Below are positions 1 through 7,861 of a DNA stretch of 64,000 nucleotides, piece after piece (position 1 is the first letter of the stretch; the number at the start of each line of letters is the position of its first letter). The stretch is from PALSA-1296 sp038210275 (GTDB taxonomy: Bacteria; Bacteroidota; Ignavibacteria; Palsa-1295), in contig JBBQWV010000002.1 of NCBI GenBank assembly GCA_038210275.1, forward strand, positions 1 to 64,000. The letters run 5' to 3'. The notes beneath the pieces were generated by a model that saw only the letters and a program-made list of their open reading frames with translations, was not told the origin of the DNA and made no database searches. Made by a program: the position numbers and the translations under genes.

Positions 1-176
1 CTCTCTCCGAAGAGAGAAACAGCGTCAACGCGGTACTAGCCCGCGGAGCTTAGGCAGCCATAGCATAGCTATAGTTGGCGGTTAAGCCTTACTTGCGGTT
101 GCTTAAGGATGGTGCAAGTCCCACCCTGTGCGCGGCATACGGAGCGTCAGCCCTCCGTCGAATCCGGTGCACCCCC
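1..176 (-). ncRNA. ssrA: tmRNA (SsrA), 5' portion, truncated by the window edge
   Basis: Transfer-messenger RNA rescues stalled ribosomes and tags the unfinished protein. Read on the minus strand from 176, the RNA starts GGGGGTGCACCGGATTCGAC, the hallmark tmRNA 5' end (acceptor strand plus the GGNTTCGAC element). An open frame then ends in a stop at 50-52. The longest tag, 88 to 53, reads GLTANYSYAMAA; a stop codon (89-91) lies just upstream of this frame, which is normal because the ribosome resumes at an internal codon. The exact resume codon is uncertain. The YSYAMAA ending closely resembles the Chlorobium tag I remember (ADDYSYAMAA). The pseudoknots and the 3' acceptor half lie beyond position 1. 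Confidence 0.93.
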
Positions 177-381
177 AATATTCAATGAACACTGTACAGT
201 TTTCAATTGTACAAACAGAAAACACGGTTGTATTGCTATACGTTTCGTTGCGTAATAGGGTTTAGATTTTTGACCGAACGAAATCGAACGAGCTATAATA
301 AATAAAGGTTTTCAAGTCTATAATTCAAAATAGTTTTCTCATTGGGCTTACAGTCCGAAATAGTTATTCTAATTTTAAGGA
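177..381. other. Intergenic region between divergent ssrA and the subtilase gene
   Basis: AT-rich spacer that must carry promoters for both divergent genes. It contains two TGTACA hexamers about 9 nt apart (around 193-213), the first inside a CTGTACAG palindrome, possibly an operator. I could not pick a convincing promoter on either strand. Confidence 0.35.
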
Positions 382-3300
382 ATGAACCGTTCTTTCAAGT
401 TTACGATCGTATCCTTTTTACTTCTTTTGCCTATCTTCTCTCTGCATTCTCAGATGAAGAGCAGTCGCGAAATTATTATAAAATTTAGAACAGAAGCTGG
501 GATGATCGCACCGACCAAAGAACTTCAAGCTACTATTGCAATAATTTCTCCACACGATATTCTATCTGCAACTCGAATTATCGGAAAGAATTCTAATAAA
601 AATATCCTCTCCATAAACACTACAGATCCGGAACTTGCCAGAATAATCATCCTCCCAATTCTCGATGGAGTTGATGTTCAAGAAAGTGCGAATAAAATTT
701 CGGCATTTGCTGAAATAGAATATGCTGAGCCAAATTATATTTACCATATCGAAAGTGCTCCGACAGCGAATGACTCTCTTTACAGCCAACAATGGGCGCA
801 CCGCGTTATGCATATCCCTGAAGCTTGGCAAATTACTCAAGGCGATTCATCCATTCATATCGGCTTTGTTGATACCGGTGTTGAATGGGATCATCCGGAT
901 CTCGTCGGACAATTTGCTGTCAATCCTTTAGAAGATATAAACCACAATGGGCTTTTCGATGCATGGTCTTCAAAAGAAAAAAGACTCGATGCCCATGGTA
1001 ATATGGTCTTTGGCGATCTTGACGGCATTGATGAAGATGGCAATGGGTATATAGATGATGTGATCGGGTATGATTTCGTTGATCAAAGTTCGCAGAATTT
1101 TGGCGATACAAAAGACCGTGATCCAATCCCAAATGATGAACACAGCGTTACTCACGGAACTGCCGTTGCCGGAGTCATCGCAGCAAAAGCGAATAATAAG
1201 ATCGGCGTTGCAGGCATTGCTCCGAATTGTAAACTCGTTGCGCTTCGAGCATTCGATGCAACCGGAAATGCGGAAGATGATGATATTGCTTCGGCAATAG
1301 TTTATGCAGCAGACAACAATGTGCGCATTGTAAATCTTTCTTTTGGCGACATTATCCCCTCTCTATTGCAACGTGATGCAATTCGTTACGCTACAAGTAA
1401 AGGCGTTCTCGTCTTTGCTTCAAGCGGTAACGAAGGCAGTGTTATCCCCCATTATCCCTCTGACTTTGATGAGTGTGTTTCGGTTGGTGCTACAGTGCTT
1501 GCAACAGATAATATTTCCGAAAGTGAATATAATCTTTCGAACCACGGAGTTGGAATGGATATTTTGGCTCCCGGCGTACAAATCTATACTCTGTTCGGAT
1601 CTGATGGTTATCAAGCGATCAGCGGCACAAGTTTCAGCTCTCCTGAAGCGGCGGCAGTTGCAGGATTGATACTATCTCATAATCCAAAATTAACAAATAC
1701 TGAAGTTCGCTCCATTATGGAATCAACGAGTGAACATTTGTCTCTAAAAGGCATCGGTCCATTCGAAGCCAACGGCAGAATCAATGCCTTTGCCGCTGTT
1801 AACTATAAAGGCAGCGCGGCAATAAAAATAACTTCACCTCATACAAATGATGGTTTTCATATTGGTGATGTAATTACTATTAATGGCTCTGCTCTCAGTA
1901 CTCTTTTTGGCAACTATACATTATCTTATACAAGAGACAATTGGAATCCTAAAGATCCTGCAACAATAACAGACAGTTCAACCATTGTTTCTGCCGACAA
2001 TCAAATTATCAATAACTCACTTGGAGTATGGAATACTAATTCTCTTAAAGGCGAATCCTATACATTGCGATTAACGCTTAATTCCAACGATCATCGCCAG
2101 ACAATAGAAAATATTACAGTCCATATCTTTCCACGAACATTACAAATTGATACTCTTTTTTCAACCCCGATTTATGTCAATGAAAAACGGGGCTTACTGA
2201 TCCAAGCTACAACTGATACATTAACTACTGTAACACTATATTTCCGATCACAAGGAGCAGCAAATTGGTTAACGAAGAAAGATGACAGACTGACTAAAGG
2301 ACATAATATTCTCGTTACTTCAACTGACGCTCCGGTTTCAACTCCGCTTGAAATAAAACTCGTTGCAAAGAATAACGCCGGAGATTCTGTCAGCCAATCA
2401 TTGACAGGGATAATTTCCACTGAAGCAGTAACAGAGCAAGGCTTTAATCAAAAGAATTATTCTTTGCCACTTGGATTCGTGCTTGATACCGTGCTCTCAA
2501 CTTCTCAAGGAAATCAAGTAGTTGAAAATACTTTTCCGGATGGTACTGATTTCGGTCCACTAAAAATTTTCACATTTAATACGAAGTTAAAACAATTCAA
2601 AGTTTCCGATTCCTTAAACTATCCGTGGATACCGCGCTCGATCGGAAATACAACCGGTGATAATAAACCTGAGCTGTTGCTTCAAGCCGGCTTCTCTTAT
2701 AAAATTTATAAACAAAACGCTAACCATGCTTTACTCGGCGATATCATCAACGCTGATACGACAACCGGAAAACCGCTTGCCGTCGGTCTTGTTGATATTG
2801 ATAATGACGGAAAGCAAGAATTAGTCTATCAAGATACTACCAAAACAAATACCGGAAATATCCTTCCAATATTTAAAGTAGTAAAAGTAAATGGCAGTAC
2901 AACTTCCCTTCTCGGAAAGCTCATCAACCCGACACCTCCGGGTCCTTTCGAAGCTGCGAATAATTATAATGCACCCGATATTCAAATTGCCGACATTAAT
3001 TCAAACGGAAAAAAAGATATTATTACCGTTGATGATGATGCTGATATTACTGCTTATGAATTTAACGACACATCAAAAAATAATTTCACAGCGATATTTC
3101 AAGATATTAATGACGGCTCCACCGAAGGTCGCTTGCTTACAAAAGGCGATTTCAATGGTGATGGAAAGGATGATATTGCATTAGCGTATCATACTTCATA
3201 TAACCCAAATGTCGATAATGAATTCGATGCATCCTACTGGACAGTGAAAGTACTGCTCGGCAATGGCGATGGTACGTTCAAAGAAATTTATCGCGACTAC

Positions 3301-4758
3301 TTCTATCTCGCCAGATCGCTTACCCCATATCGTGCAAGTACCGGAGCCATTCATAACGTCACCGGAAAAAACGGTGATGATCTCATCCTCTCATTATTTC
3401 CAAATCTATATCTTCTCGAATTCGATCCTTCTTCTCAAACGATGAAGCCAATATGGCATTATCCATTATCTAATTCCCCTCGCGGAGCTATTGCATTTGA
3501 TTTTGATCAGAATGGCAAACGAGAATTCGGTTTCAATGCCGGGGATTCGCTGCATTTCTTCGAGCAAGATGATAAATTATCCGATCAGACTTCCTCTCCA
3601 AGTGGAGTCGAAGTTATTCCCCGCGATACGAATCGCGTTGACCTCACATGGGGTAATGTATCCGGCGCAACAATTTATTATATACTCAGAGCAAGTACAG
3701 ATCATGGTGCTTTTTATATGACGGTTGATTCTACCAAAGATCTTTTTTTCTCAGACACTACTGTAACGAATGATTCGAATTATATTTATGCGATAATTGC
3801 ATTTGATCCGAGCAAAATAATTAATTCCAGTAATCCATCTTACGGAGTCTTTGCTCATGTTCATCCGAAGCCATTTATTGATCGGGTTTCTTCAACTGAT
3901 AAAAACATCAGGATCCATACTACTCAACCGTTAATGACAGCTGCAATTGACGGTGGTGTATTTGTCGTTGATGATTCAATTATTTCCACGACTGCCATCA
4001 TTGCTAGTGACAGTGAAATTATTGCAACAACTCCTCAACCATTGCAAGGATCAGTTGATCATAAACTCAAAGTAAATTCTTTTGCTCTTCGTGATTTTTG
4101 GAATTCTCCTTTCGATACGAATCGAATTATTACTTGGCGGCCGAAAGTTACTTCCACAGTAAAACCTTTTTATGTTGTCCGTTGGCGATTTGAAGGAAGC
4201 AGCAAGATTCATCTTGAATTTAATCTCCCGCCGGATGATAACGCTCTTCTGGCTTCAAACTATACTTTATCTCCGTTCGGAACGATCATTACCGTAAGTC
4301 GGGATGCGTCAAATCCCAATGCCGTCAATCTTGATCTTGCTTCGGGTACTATTATCTCGGCGCTTGGCACTCCATTTGTACTATGCGTAAAAAATATTAC
4401 AGCCGAGAATATTATTCCACTTGAAGAAACCGAAGGAAATTGTGCAGGAGAAACCTTGACAGAGCCTGATCTTCAGAATATCATGGTCTATCCGAATCCT
4501 GCAAAGTCATCTGATGAAGAATTAACTTTTGCAAGACTGACTGCTGAAGCTGAGATCAGCATTTATACTCTTGATATGCGGTTTCTGAAACGCCTCAAAA
4601 CTTCCGACAAAAATGGCGGCGTGAAATGGGATATCCATGACGAGCAAGGCAGAAATTTACCAAGCGGAATTTATTGGTACCACGTAACCGGAAAAGACGA
4701 TAACGGCAATACCGTGAAAGCCAACGAATCAAAATTTGTAATAATCAGAAACAGGTAA
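382..4758 (+). CDS. Secreted S8 subtilisin-like serine protease with T9SS sorting domain
   Basis: Large surface or extracellular protease of 1458 aa. A signal peptide covers about residues 1-23 (hydrophobic SFLLLLPIFS). The S8 catalytic triad is complete: Asp164 in FVDTGVEWDHPD, His258 in THGTAVAG and Ser417 in SGTSFSSPEAAA, with the oxyanion Asn350 in SSGNEGS. A Ca-binding-like insert rich in Asp and Gly (about 203-235) lies between Asp and His. After the protease come Ig-like segments, an FG-GAP/VCBS-like region (DFNGDGKDD and similar, about 790-1070) and a fibronectin-like part. The end (about 1370-1458, MVYPNPAKS ... SGIYWYHV) is a type A T9SS sorting domain, so export should use SprA, encoded at 48526-55842. 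The start is preceded by AAGGA only two bases away, too close to be a normal Shine-Dalgarno site. The substrate is unknown. Confidence 0.9.
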   Translation: MNRSFKFTIVSFLLLLPIFSLHSQMKSSREIIIKFRTEAGMIAPTKELQATIAIISPHDILSATRIIGKNSNKNILSINTTDPELARIIILPILDGVDVQESANKISAFAEIEYAEPNYIYHIESAPTANDSLYSQQWAHRVMHIPEAWQITQGDSSIHIGFVDTGVEWDHPDLVGQFAVNPLEDINHNGLFDAWSSKEKRLDAHGNMVFGDLDGIDEDGNGYIDDVIGYDFVDQSSQNFGDTKDRDPIPNDEHSVTHGTAVAGVIAAKANNKIGVAGIAPNCKLVALRAFDATGNAEDDDIASAIVYAADNNVRIVNLSFGDIIPSLLQRDAIRYATSKGVLVFASSGNEGSVIPHYPSDFDECVSVGATVLATDNISESEYNLSNHGVGMDILAPGVQIYTLFGSDGYQAISGTSFSSPEAAAVAGLILSHNPKLTNTEVRSIMESTSEHLSLKGIGPFEANGRINAFAAVNYKGSAAIKITSPHTNDGFHIGDVITINGSALSTLFGNYTLSYTRDNWNPKDPATITDSSTIVSADNQIINNSLGVWNTNSLKGESYTLRLTLNSNDHRQTIENITVHIFPRTLQIDTLFSTPIYVNEKRGLLIQATTDTLTTVTLYFRSQGAANWLTKKDDRLTKGHNILVTSTDAPVSTPLEIKLVAKNNAGDSVSQSLTGIISTEAVTEQGFNQKNYSLPLGFVLDTVLSTSQGNQVVENTFPDGTDFGPLKIFTFNTKLKQFKVSDSLNYPWIPRSIGNTTGDNKPELLLQAGFSYKIYKQNANHALLGDIINADTTTGKPLAVGLVDIDNDGKQELVYQDTTKTNTGNILPIFKVVKVNGSTTSLLGKLINPTPPGPFEAANNYNAPDIQIADINSNGKKDIITVDDDADITAYEFNDTSKNNFTAIFQDINDGSTEGRLLTKGDFNGDGKDDIALAYHTSYNPNVDNEFDASYWTVKVLLGNGDGTFKEIYRDYFYLARSLTPYRASTGAIHNVTGKNGDDLILSLFPNLYLLEFDPSSQTMKPIWHYPLSNSPRGAIAFDFDQNGKREFGFNAGDSLHFFEQDDKLSDQTSSPSGVEVIPRDTNRVDLTWGNVSGATIYYILRASTDHGAFYMTVDSTKDLFFSDTTVTNDSNYIYAIIAFDPSKIINSSNPSYGVFAHVHPKPFIDRVSSTDKNIRIHTTQPLMTAAIDGGVFVVDDSIISTTAIIASDSEIIATTPQPLQGSVDHKLKVNSFALRDFWNSPFDTNRIITWRPKVTSTVKPFYVVRWRFEGSSKIHLEFNLPPDDNALLASNYTLSPFGTIITVSRDASNPNAVNLDLASGTIISALGTPFVLCVKNITAENIIPLEETEGNCAGETLTEPDLQNIMVYPNPAKSSDEELTFARLTAEAEISIYTLDMRFLKRLKTSDKNGGVKWDIHDEQGRNLPSGIYWYHVTGKDDNGNTVKANESKFVIIRNR

Positions 4759-4761
4759 GGC

Positions 4762-5469
4762 TTACTCAGCCATTACTGCGCCTTCTGACATTTCATGTTC
4801 TTTTCTGCCGTAGGAAGAAACTCTCGTTCCCTCTTTACCTTTGACAGACTGCTTCAATGCTTTGCGGCGAGCGTGTTCCGGTGTTCCGAAATCAGGCAAG
4901 CCCCATGCCATTGTTGCATAATGATTATTATACTTGATCTCATCCTGATCAACTCTCGAAAGTGAGATGGCAAAAACTCTATCCGGAGTATTACCCGGAT
5001 ATGGAGGAATGATATTATTATTAATAAGGTAGGAGTAAATTTCTTTGGATTTATGAAAATCCTCATCGGAAGCGATAAATTCTCTGATCTTCTCGATCAC
5101 GCCATCATTGAGGATTTCTGATTTTCTTCTGATAAAAGCTTTCTTCGCTCCCTTTTGCGGACCACGTTTTTTCTTTTCAGGCTTATCTTCGGCAACATGC
5201 ATTGCAGAGATCGAATCTACATCTCGTTTACCACTTAAAAGCTCATCGCAAATAAGTAGACGTTTCTTAATATGATAAAGACGCGGAGCAATTTTTTCCC
5301 ATGTTTCGATCGCCGCAGTAACTGCCTCTAATTCGCCCTTGATTGCATCGGTCGTATCGGCAAATACTCTGGGGATCTTCTCAGTTTGTTCAGTTAATTC
5401 TTCTAAGAGTTCAACAGAAATTTTTGTAATTTCTTCAGCTTGGTTGGAATTCAATATCTCGTCTGTCAT
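4762..5469 (-). CDS. Hypothetical basic protein with coiled-coil N-terminus and winged-helix-like C-terminus
   Basis: 235 aa, no signal peptide, so probably cytoplasmic. Residues 1-95 are acidic and helix-prone (a likely coiled coil). Residues about 105-125 form a lysine-rich linker (KKRGPQKGAKK, reminiscent of an AT-hook) that could touch nucleic acid. Residues about 130-195 (EKIREFIASDEDFHKSKEIY) look like a small winged-helix/HTH unit. The tail is polar. It converges with the subtilase, whose stop is only 3 bp away, and is followed upstream by a repeat-rich region and tRNA-Ser. I do not recognise the family. A DNA-binding role is inference from charge and predicted helices only. Confidence 0.7.
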   Translation of the reverse strand: MTDEILNSNQAEEITKISVELLEELTEQTEKIPRVFADTTDAIKGELEAVTAAIETWEKIAPRLYHIKKRLLICDELLSGKRDVDSISAMHVAEDKPEKKKRGPQKGAKKAFIRRKSEILNDGVIEKIREFIASDEDFHKSKEIYSYLINNNIIPPYPGNTPDRVFAISLSRVDQDEIKYNNHYATMAWGLPDFGTPEHARRKALKQSVKGKEGTRVSSYGRKEHEMSEGAVMAE

Positions 5470-5554
5470 ATTATGATATAAAATAAATCTCGAAAATTGG
5501 TTGGAGCCTTTAAACTATAAAAACTTGTAATTTAGTTCAGTAAATCATTATCAA

Positions 5555-5663
5555 GTCATTGCGAGGAGTACGCTCGTGATGGATTAGCCCTACGAAACGG
5601 TCTAAAAACTAAAATCCTCCGCAAATTGACAGCGTTAAATTGCTTCGCTTCGCTCGCAATGAC
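5555..5663. repeat. Dispersed repeat with GTCATTGCGAG terminal inverted repeats (copy 1)
   Basis: About 109 bp bounded by GTCATTGCGAG (5555-5565) and its exact complement CTCGCAATGAC (5653-5663). Related copies lie at 6511-6630, 9811-9945 and 58760-58885, with partial ones at 59435-59480 and 59811-59850. It lies between the 4762-5469 gene and tRNA-Ser. No ORF inside looks real. Confidence 0.75.
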
Positions 5664-5689
5664 GTTGTTTTGAATGTTTGTTTTCAGTG

Positions 5690-5776
5690 CGGAGAGGGAG
5701 AGATTCGAACTCTCGATACCCTTGCAGGTATAACGGTTTTCGAGACCGCCGCGTTCGACCACTCTGCCACCTCTCC
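5690..5776 (-). tRNA. tRNA-Ser (anticodon CGA)
   Basis: 87-nt class II tRNA. The acceptor strand GGAGAGG (5776 to 5770) pairs with CCTCTCC (5697 to 5691), followed by discriminator G at 5690; CCA is not encoded. The anticodon loop CTCGAAA is closed by CGGT/ACCG and gives CGA, reading UCG serine codons. A long variable arm (TACC ... GGTA) and a T-loop of GTTCGAATC type are visible. Long variable arm plus G73 are serine identity features. Confidence 0.95.
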
Positions 5777-5899
5777 TTTGGTCTAAATTGCGAGTTGCAT
5801 TCAACTTCTCAAACGCTCCGAGCGTTCCCTTCTCACTCAATAAAATAACCCCTCTTTGTGAAAGAGGGGTTAGACATTTTGATGCTTCTTTCAAAGTGC

Positions 5900-6298
5900 T
5901 TAATTCTGAGAATCTTTCACTGCCGAAGTCGGGACAACGGTGAAATCTTTTGTGATCTGTACCGTTGCATTGGCGGCTGGAGTTTCGATGATCTCATCTT
6001 GCGTTACGATTCCTTCTCCTGCAAGATGAATACGGTATTTTTTGCCCACCTGAAGAACGACGAGATAGTTGCCGGTCAAGCTATTGGATTGGCTGTTCGT
6101 AATCTCGTCATTCTTCTCATCGGCAGTGCGAATGCTGATCTTCACGGGAAATGCCTTCCCTGTCTGTTCGGAATGAACGCTGCCTTTGAGCACTACGACA
6201 GCTTTTGAAAACTGTGCATTCGCCCCTGTTGTGGCGAATAAAGTGAGCATGGTGAATATGCTGATGAACTTTGCGATTGTCTTGATTGAGTTATTCAT
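5900..6298 (-). CDS. Small secreted protein with carboxypeptidase-regulatory-like beta-sandwich
   Basis: 132 aa. Residues 1-29 form a clear Sec signal peptide ending ANA-QF. The mature part (VVLKGSVHSEQTGKAFPVKI ... GNYLVVLQVGKKYRIHL) has the rhythm of the carboxypeptidase-D regulatory-like domain common in Bacteroidota secreted and OmpA-type proteins: a strand, then a modification of the property, then a 'Y-x-x-x-L-x-x-G-x-x-Y' turn. No sorting domain and no catalytic residues. It is flanked by tRNA-Ser and a repeat-rich spacer. Probably periplasmic or envelope-associated; its partner is unknown. Confidence 0.75.
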   Translation of the reverse strand: MNNSIKTIAKFISIFTMLTLFATTGANAQFSKAVVVLKGSVHSEQTGKAFPVKISIRTADEKNDEITNSQSNSLTGNYLVVLQVGKKYRIHLAGEGIVTQDEIIETPAANATVQITKDFTVVPTSAVKDSQN

Positions 6299-6466
6299 TG
6301 TAGTATAAAGTATTAGTTTGTGAAAAAATGTTTGGCGATTGTCATTACATAATCACCATGCACAAACTTACGCTTTAGCTTACTTATCGGTACTACTTAA
6401 AATATACGTATGCGACGTAACTATAGAATAATTAATAAGTTAGAAGGAATAATAAATACAATTCTC

Positions 6467-6495
6467 TCCAGTGGGACGGACTCTCAGTCCGTCCG
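6467..6495. repeat. Small palindromic repeat, copy 1 (linked to the TIR element 15 nt away)
   Basis: TCCAGTG followed by arms GGACGGACT (6474-6482) and AGTCCGTCC (6486-6494) around loop CTC. Other copies: 6878-6906 (inside a gene), 9769-9797 and 59391-59419. Identity with the 59391 copy continues for about 90 bp (6463-6555). Confidence 0.85.
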
Positions 6496-6510
6496 AACCA
6501 GAATCCCATT

Positions 6511-6630
6511 GTGTCATTGCGAGAAATCCACTTGCGGATGACGAGGCAATCCCCTAAATATAGCCCCTAACCCTTACCAATACTTTTAGGAGATTGCTTC
6601 GTCAGGCTAAAGCCTTCCTCGCAATGACAC
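6511..6630. repeat. Dispersed repeat with GTGTCATTGCGAG terminal inverted repeats (copy 2)
   Basis: 120 bp with perfect 13-bp terminal inverted repeats: GTGTCATTGCGAG (6511-6523) and CTCGCAATGACAC (6618-6630). The internal motif GGAGATTGCTTCGTC is shared in form with the other copies. No coding potential. Confidence 0.8.
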
Positions 6631-6655
6631 AAAACCAAATCTCCGCTAAGCCCGA

Positions 6656-7585
6656 TTAGCTCAACATCTCTCTAACGCGCTCTCCCGGCTCCCAGATCGC
6701 AGAATTCTCTGAGAGGATCTTCCCGAGCACTCTATCGAACATATCCCGAAAGCTTTCACCCGGAAGCTGCGCTTTGCCGTTTGTTTTTTCATACTCGGCA
6801 AGCAAGGCTCTGTTCTTGTTCGACATCGGAATATGTTTTGATTTCTGAGAAGGAATTGGCTTCTCAGTTGCTTTGACTCCAGTGGAACGGACTCTCAGTC
6901 CGTTCGTAAGAATAGCCTCTTTCTCCATTAATTTCGGACTTTCCAACTCACCAAATTCGGATATGCTCATTTCTCCGTGAGCATAGTCTAACTCATTGAT
7001 TTTCATAGGACTTAATTTTTCACTTTCTGCTTTTTGCTGAATTTCATCTGCCTCATAACTTGCCCAGATGATATCATCAGCGATGGCAGCAAGTTTGCCA
7101 AGTCCACCGCGATGCATCTCTCCAACGATGGCAGTTTCCATCTTGGCTTGCGAATAGATAAGAACGGAGAGGTTCAGCTCTTTCGCAAAACCCATCAATC
7201 CAAAGAGTGCTTTCTCCTTGTAGCCATACGATCTGTTGGCAAACTCCCAGGAATTGACGATAATATGTTTAATGTCATGCTGCTCGATCAATTCCCTATA
7301 TTCATCGAAGTGCCTGGGGAGATCGCCGATAATGACGTTCTTAAAGTAGATTCCTTCTGATTTGCCGAGTTTATCTTCGGGAGCAGGTGTCATGTCCCGA
7401 CGAGCCGCTTCATAGAGTTTGCGGGTGGAAAAAGCTGTATTGATATAAAGCGTATTTCCTCGCCGCTCGCTTTTGCTGATACGTGAAGCCTGCAACAGAC
7501 TGCATTGCACATTCTCCCTAACGCTTTTACTGCAATAGACAGTAATCTCCCCTGCTGAAAACGCCAAGTATTTATCTGATTTCAT
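6656..7585 (-). CDS. RecA/DnaB-fold protein lacking a recognisable Walker A motif
   Basis: 309 aa, cytoplasmic. The core resembles the second half of a RecA-like ATPase: strands FKNVIIGDL and IKHIIVNSWEF (Walker B-like position), a helix, then LNLSVLIYSQAK (a DnaB/RecA motif 3-like Q) and the GGLGKLAAIADDIIWA segment. I find no GxxxxGK[ST] P-loop; GNTLYINTAF lies where the strand after it would be, so the protein is either inactive as an ATPase or N-terminally reduced. The C-terminal third is polar and carries a genomic palindromic repeat in frame (6878-6906, encoding TNGLRVRSTG). A strong Shine-Dalgarno (AAGGAG, 7 nt spacing) fixes the ATG at 7583-7585. It could act in recombination or replication; this is inference from fold only. 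Confidence 0.7.
   Translation of the reverse strand: MKSDKYLAFSAGEITVYCSKSVRENVQCSLLQASRISKSERRGNTLYINTAFSTRKLYEAARRDMTPAPEDKLGKSEGIYFKNVIIGDLPRHFDEYRELIEQHDIKHIIVNSWEFANRSYGYKEKALFGLMGFAKELNLSVLIYSQAKMETAIVGEMHRGGLGKLAAIADDIIWASYEADEIQQKAESEKLSPMKINELDYAHGEMSISEFGELESPKLMEKEAILTNGLRVRSTGVKATEKPIPSQKSKHIPMSNKNRALLAEYEKTNGKAQLPGESFRDMFDRVLGKILSENSAIWEPGERVREMLS
6878..6906. repeat. Palindromic repeat inserted in frame inside a coding sequence (copy 2)
   Basis: Same element as 6467-6495, here with arms GAACGGACT (6885-6893) and AGTCCGTTC (6897-6905). The G-to-A change in one arm is matched by C-to-T in the other, so pairing is kept. On the minus strand it encodes TNGLRVRSTG of the 6656-7585 protein without breaking the frame. 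Confidence 0.85.
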
Positions 7586-7677
7586 AGCTGTATCTCCTTA
7601 TATGTTTATATTTATAGTTTTTAACTTTCGACTTGCACCTTTCATCCTTCCGCCTTCATCCTTCATCCTTGCCCCAG

Positions 7678-7764
7678 TAGGTGCCTATCAAAGCACCATC
7701 TAATATAAGGAATAAAAAGACACCTGTCAAGTAAATTTAAAAGATTTAATATTGCGAGCACCTA
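7678..7764. repeat. MITE-like element with TAGGTGC/GCACCTA ends (copy 1)
   Basis: 87 bp bounded by TAGGTGC (7678-7684) and GCACCTA (7758-7764). The right half contains TTTAAAAGATTTAATATTGC, shared exactly with the copy at 59866-59951; the two align end to end with one gap. It lies upstream of the 6656-7585 gene, next to pyrimidine-rich TTCATCCTT repeats (7641-7670) that also occur near the second copy. Confidence 0.7.
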
Positions 7765-7861
7765 TACCTATAATCTGAACCTTGATTTTATTGTCGTGCA
7801 TAATTCCGAACAGATTCCAAAAAATCAATGTTTCTTTTCTTAAGTATTTCAAGTTTAAAAC

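Larger units (their letters stand above)
6299..6655. other. Repeat-filled intergenic region (357 bp), no gene
   Basis: An AT-rich first half (promoter region of the 5900-6298 gene) is followed by a palindromic repeat at 6467-6495 and a 120-bp inverted-repeat element at 6511-6630, both described separately. No plausible coding sequence. Confidence 0.7.

Noticed and set aside
60..176. Sequence like GGTGCAAGTCCCACC suggested a cobalamin riboswitch or group II intron piece on the plus strand.
   Set aside because: The minus strand gives the tmRNA 5' end and a tag frame, which explains the whole block.
5556..5894. 112-aa ORF on the minus strand.
   Set aside because: It runs through tRNA-Ser and a dispersed repeat; composition is not protein-like.
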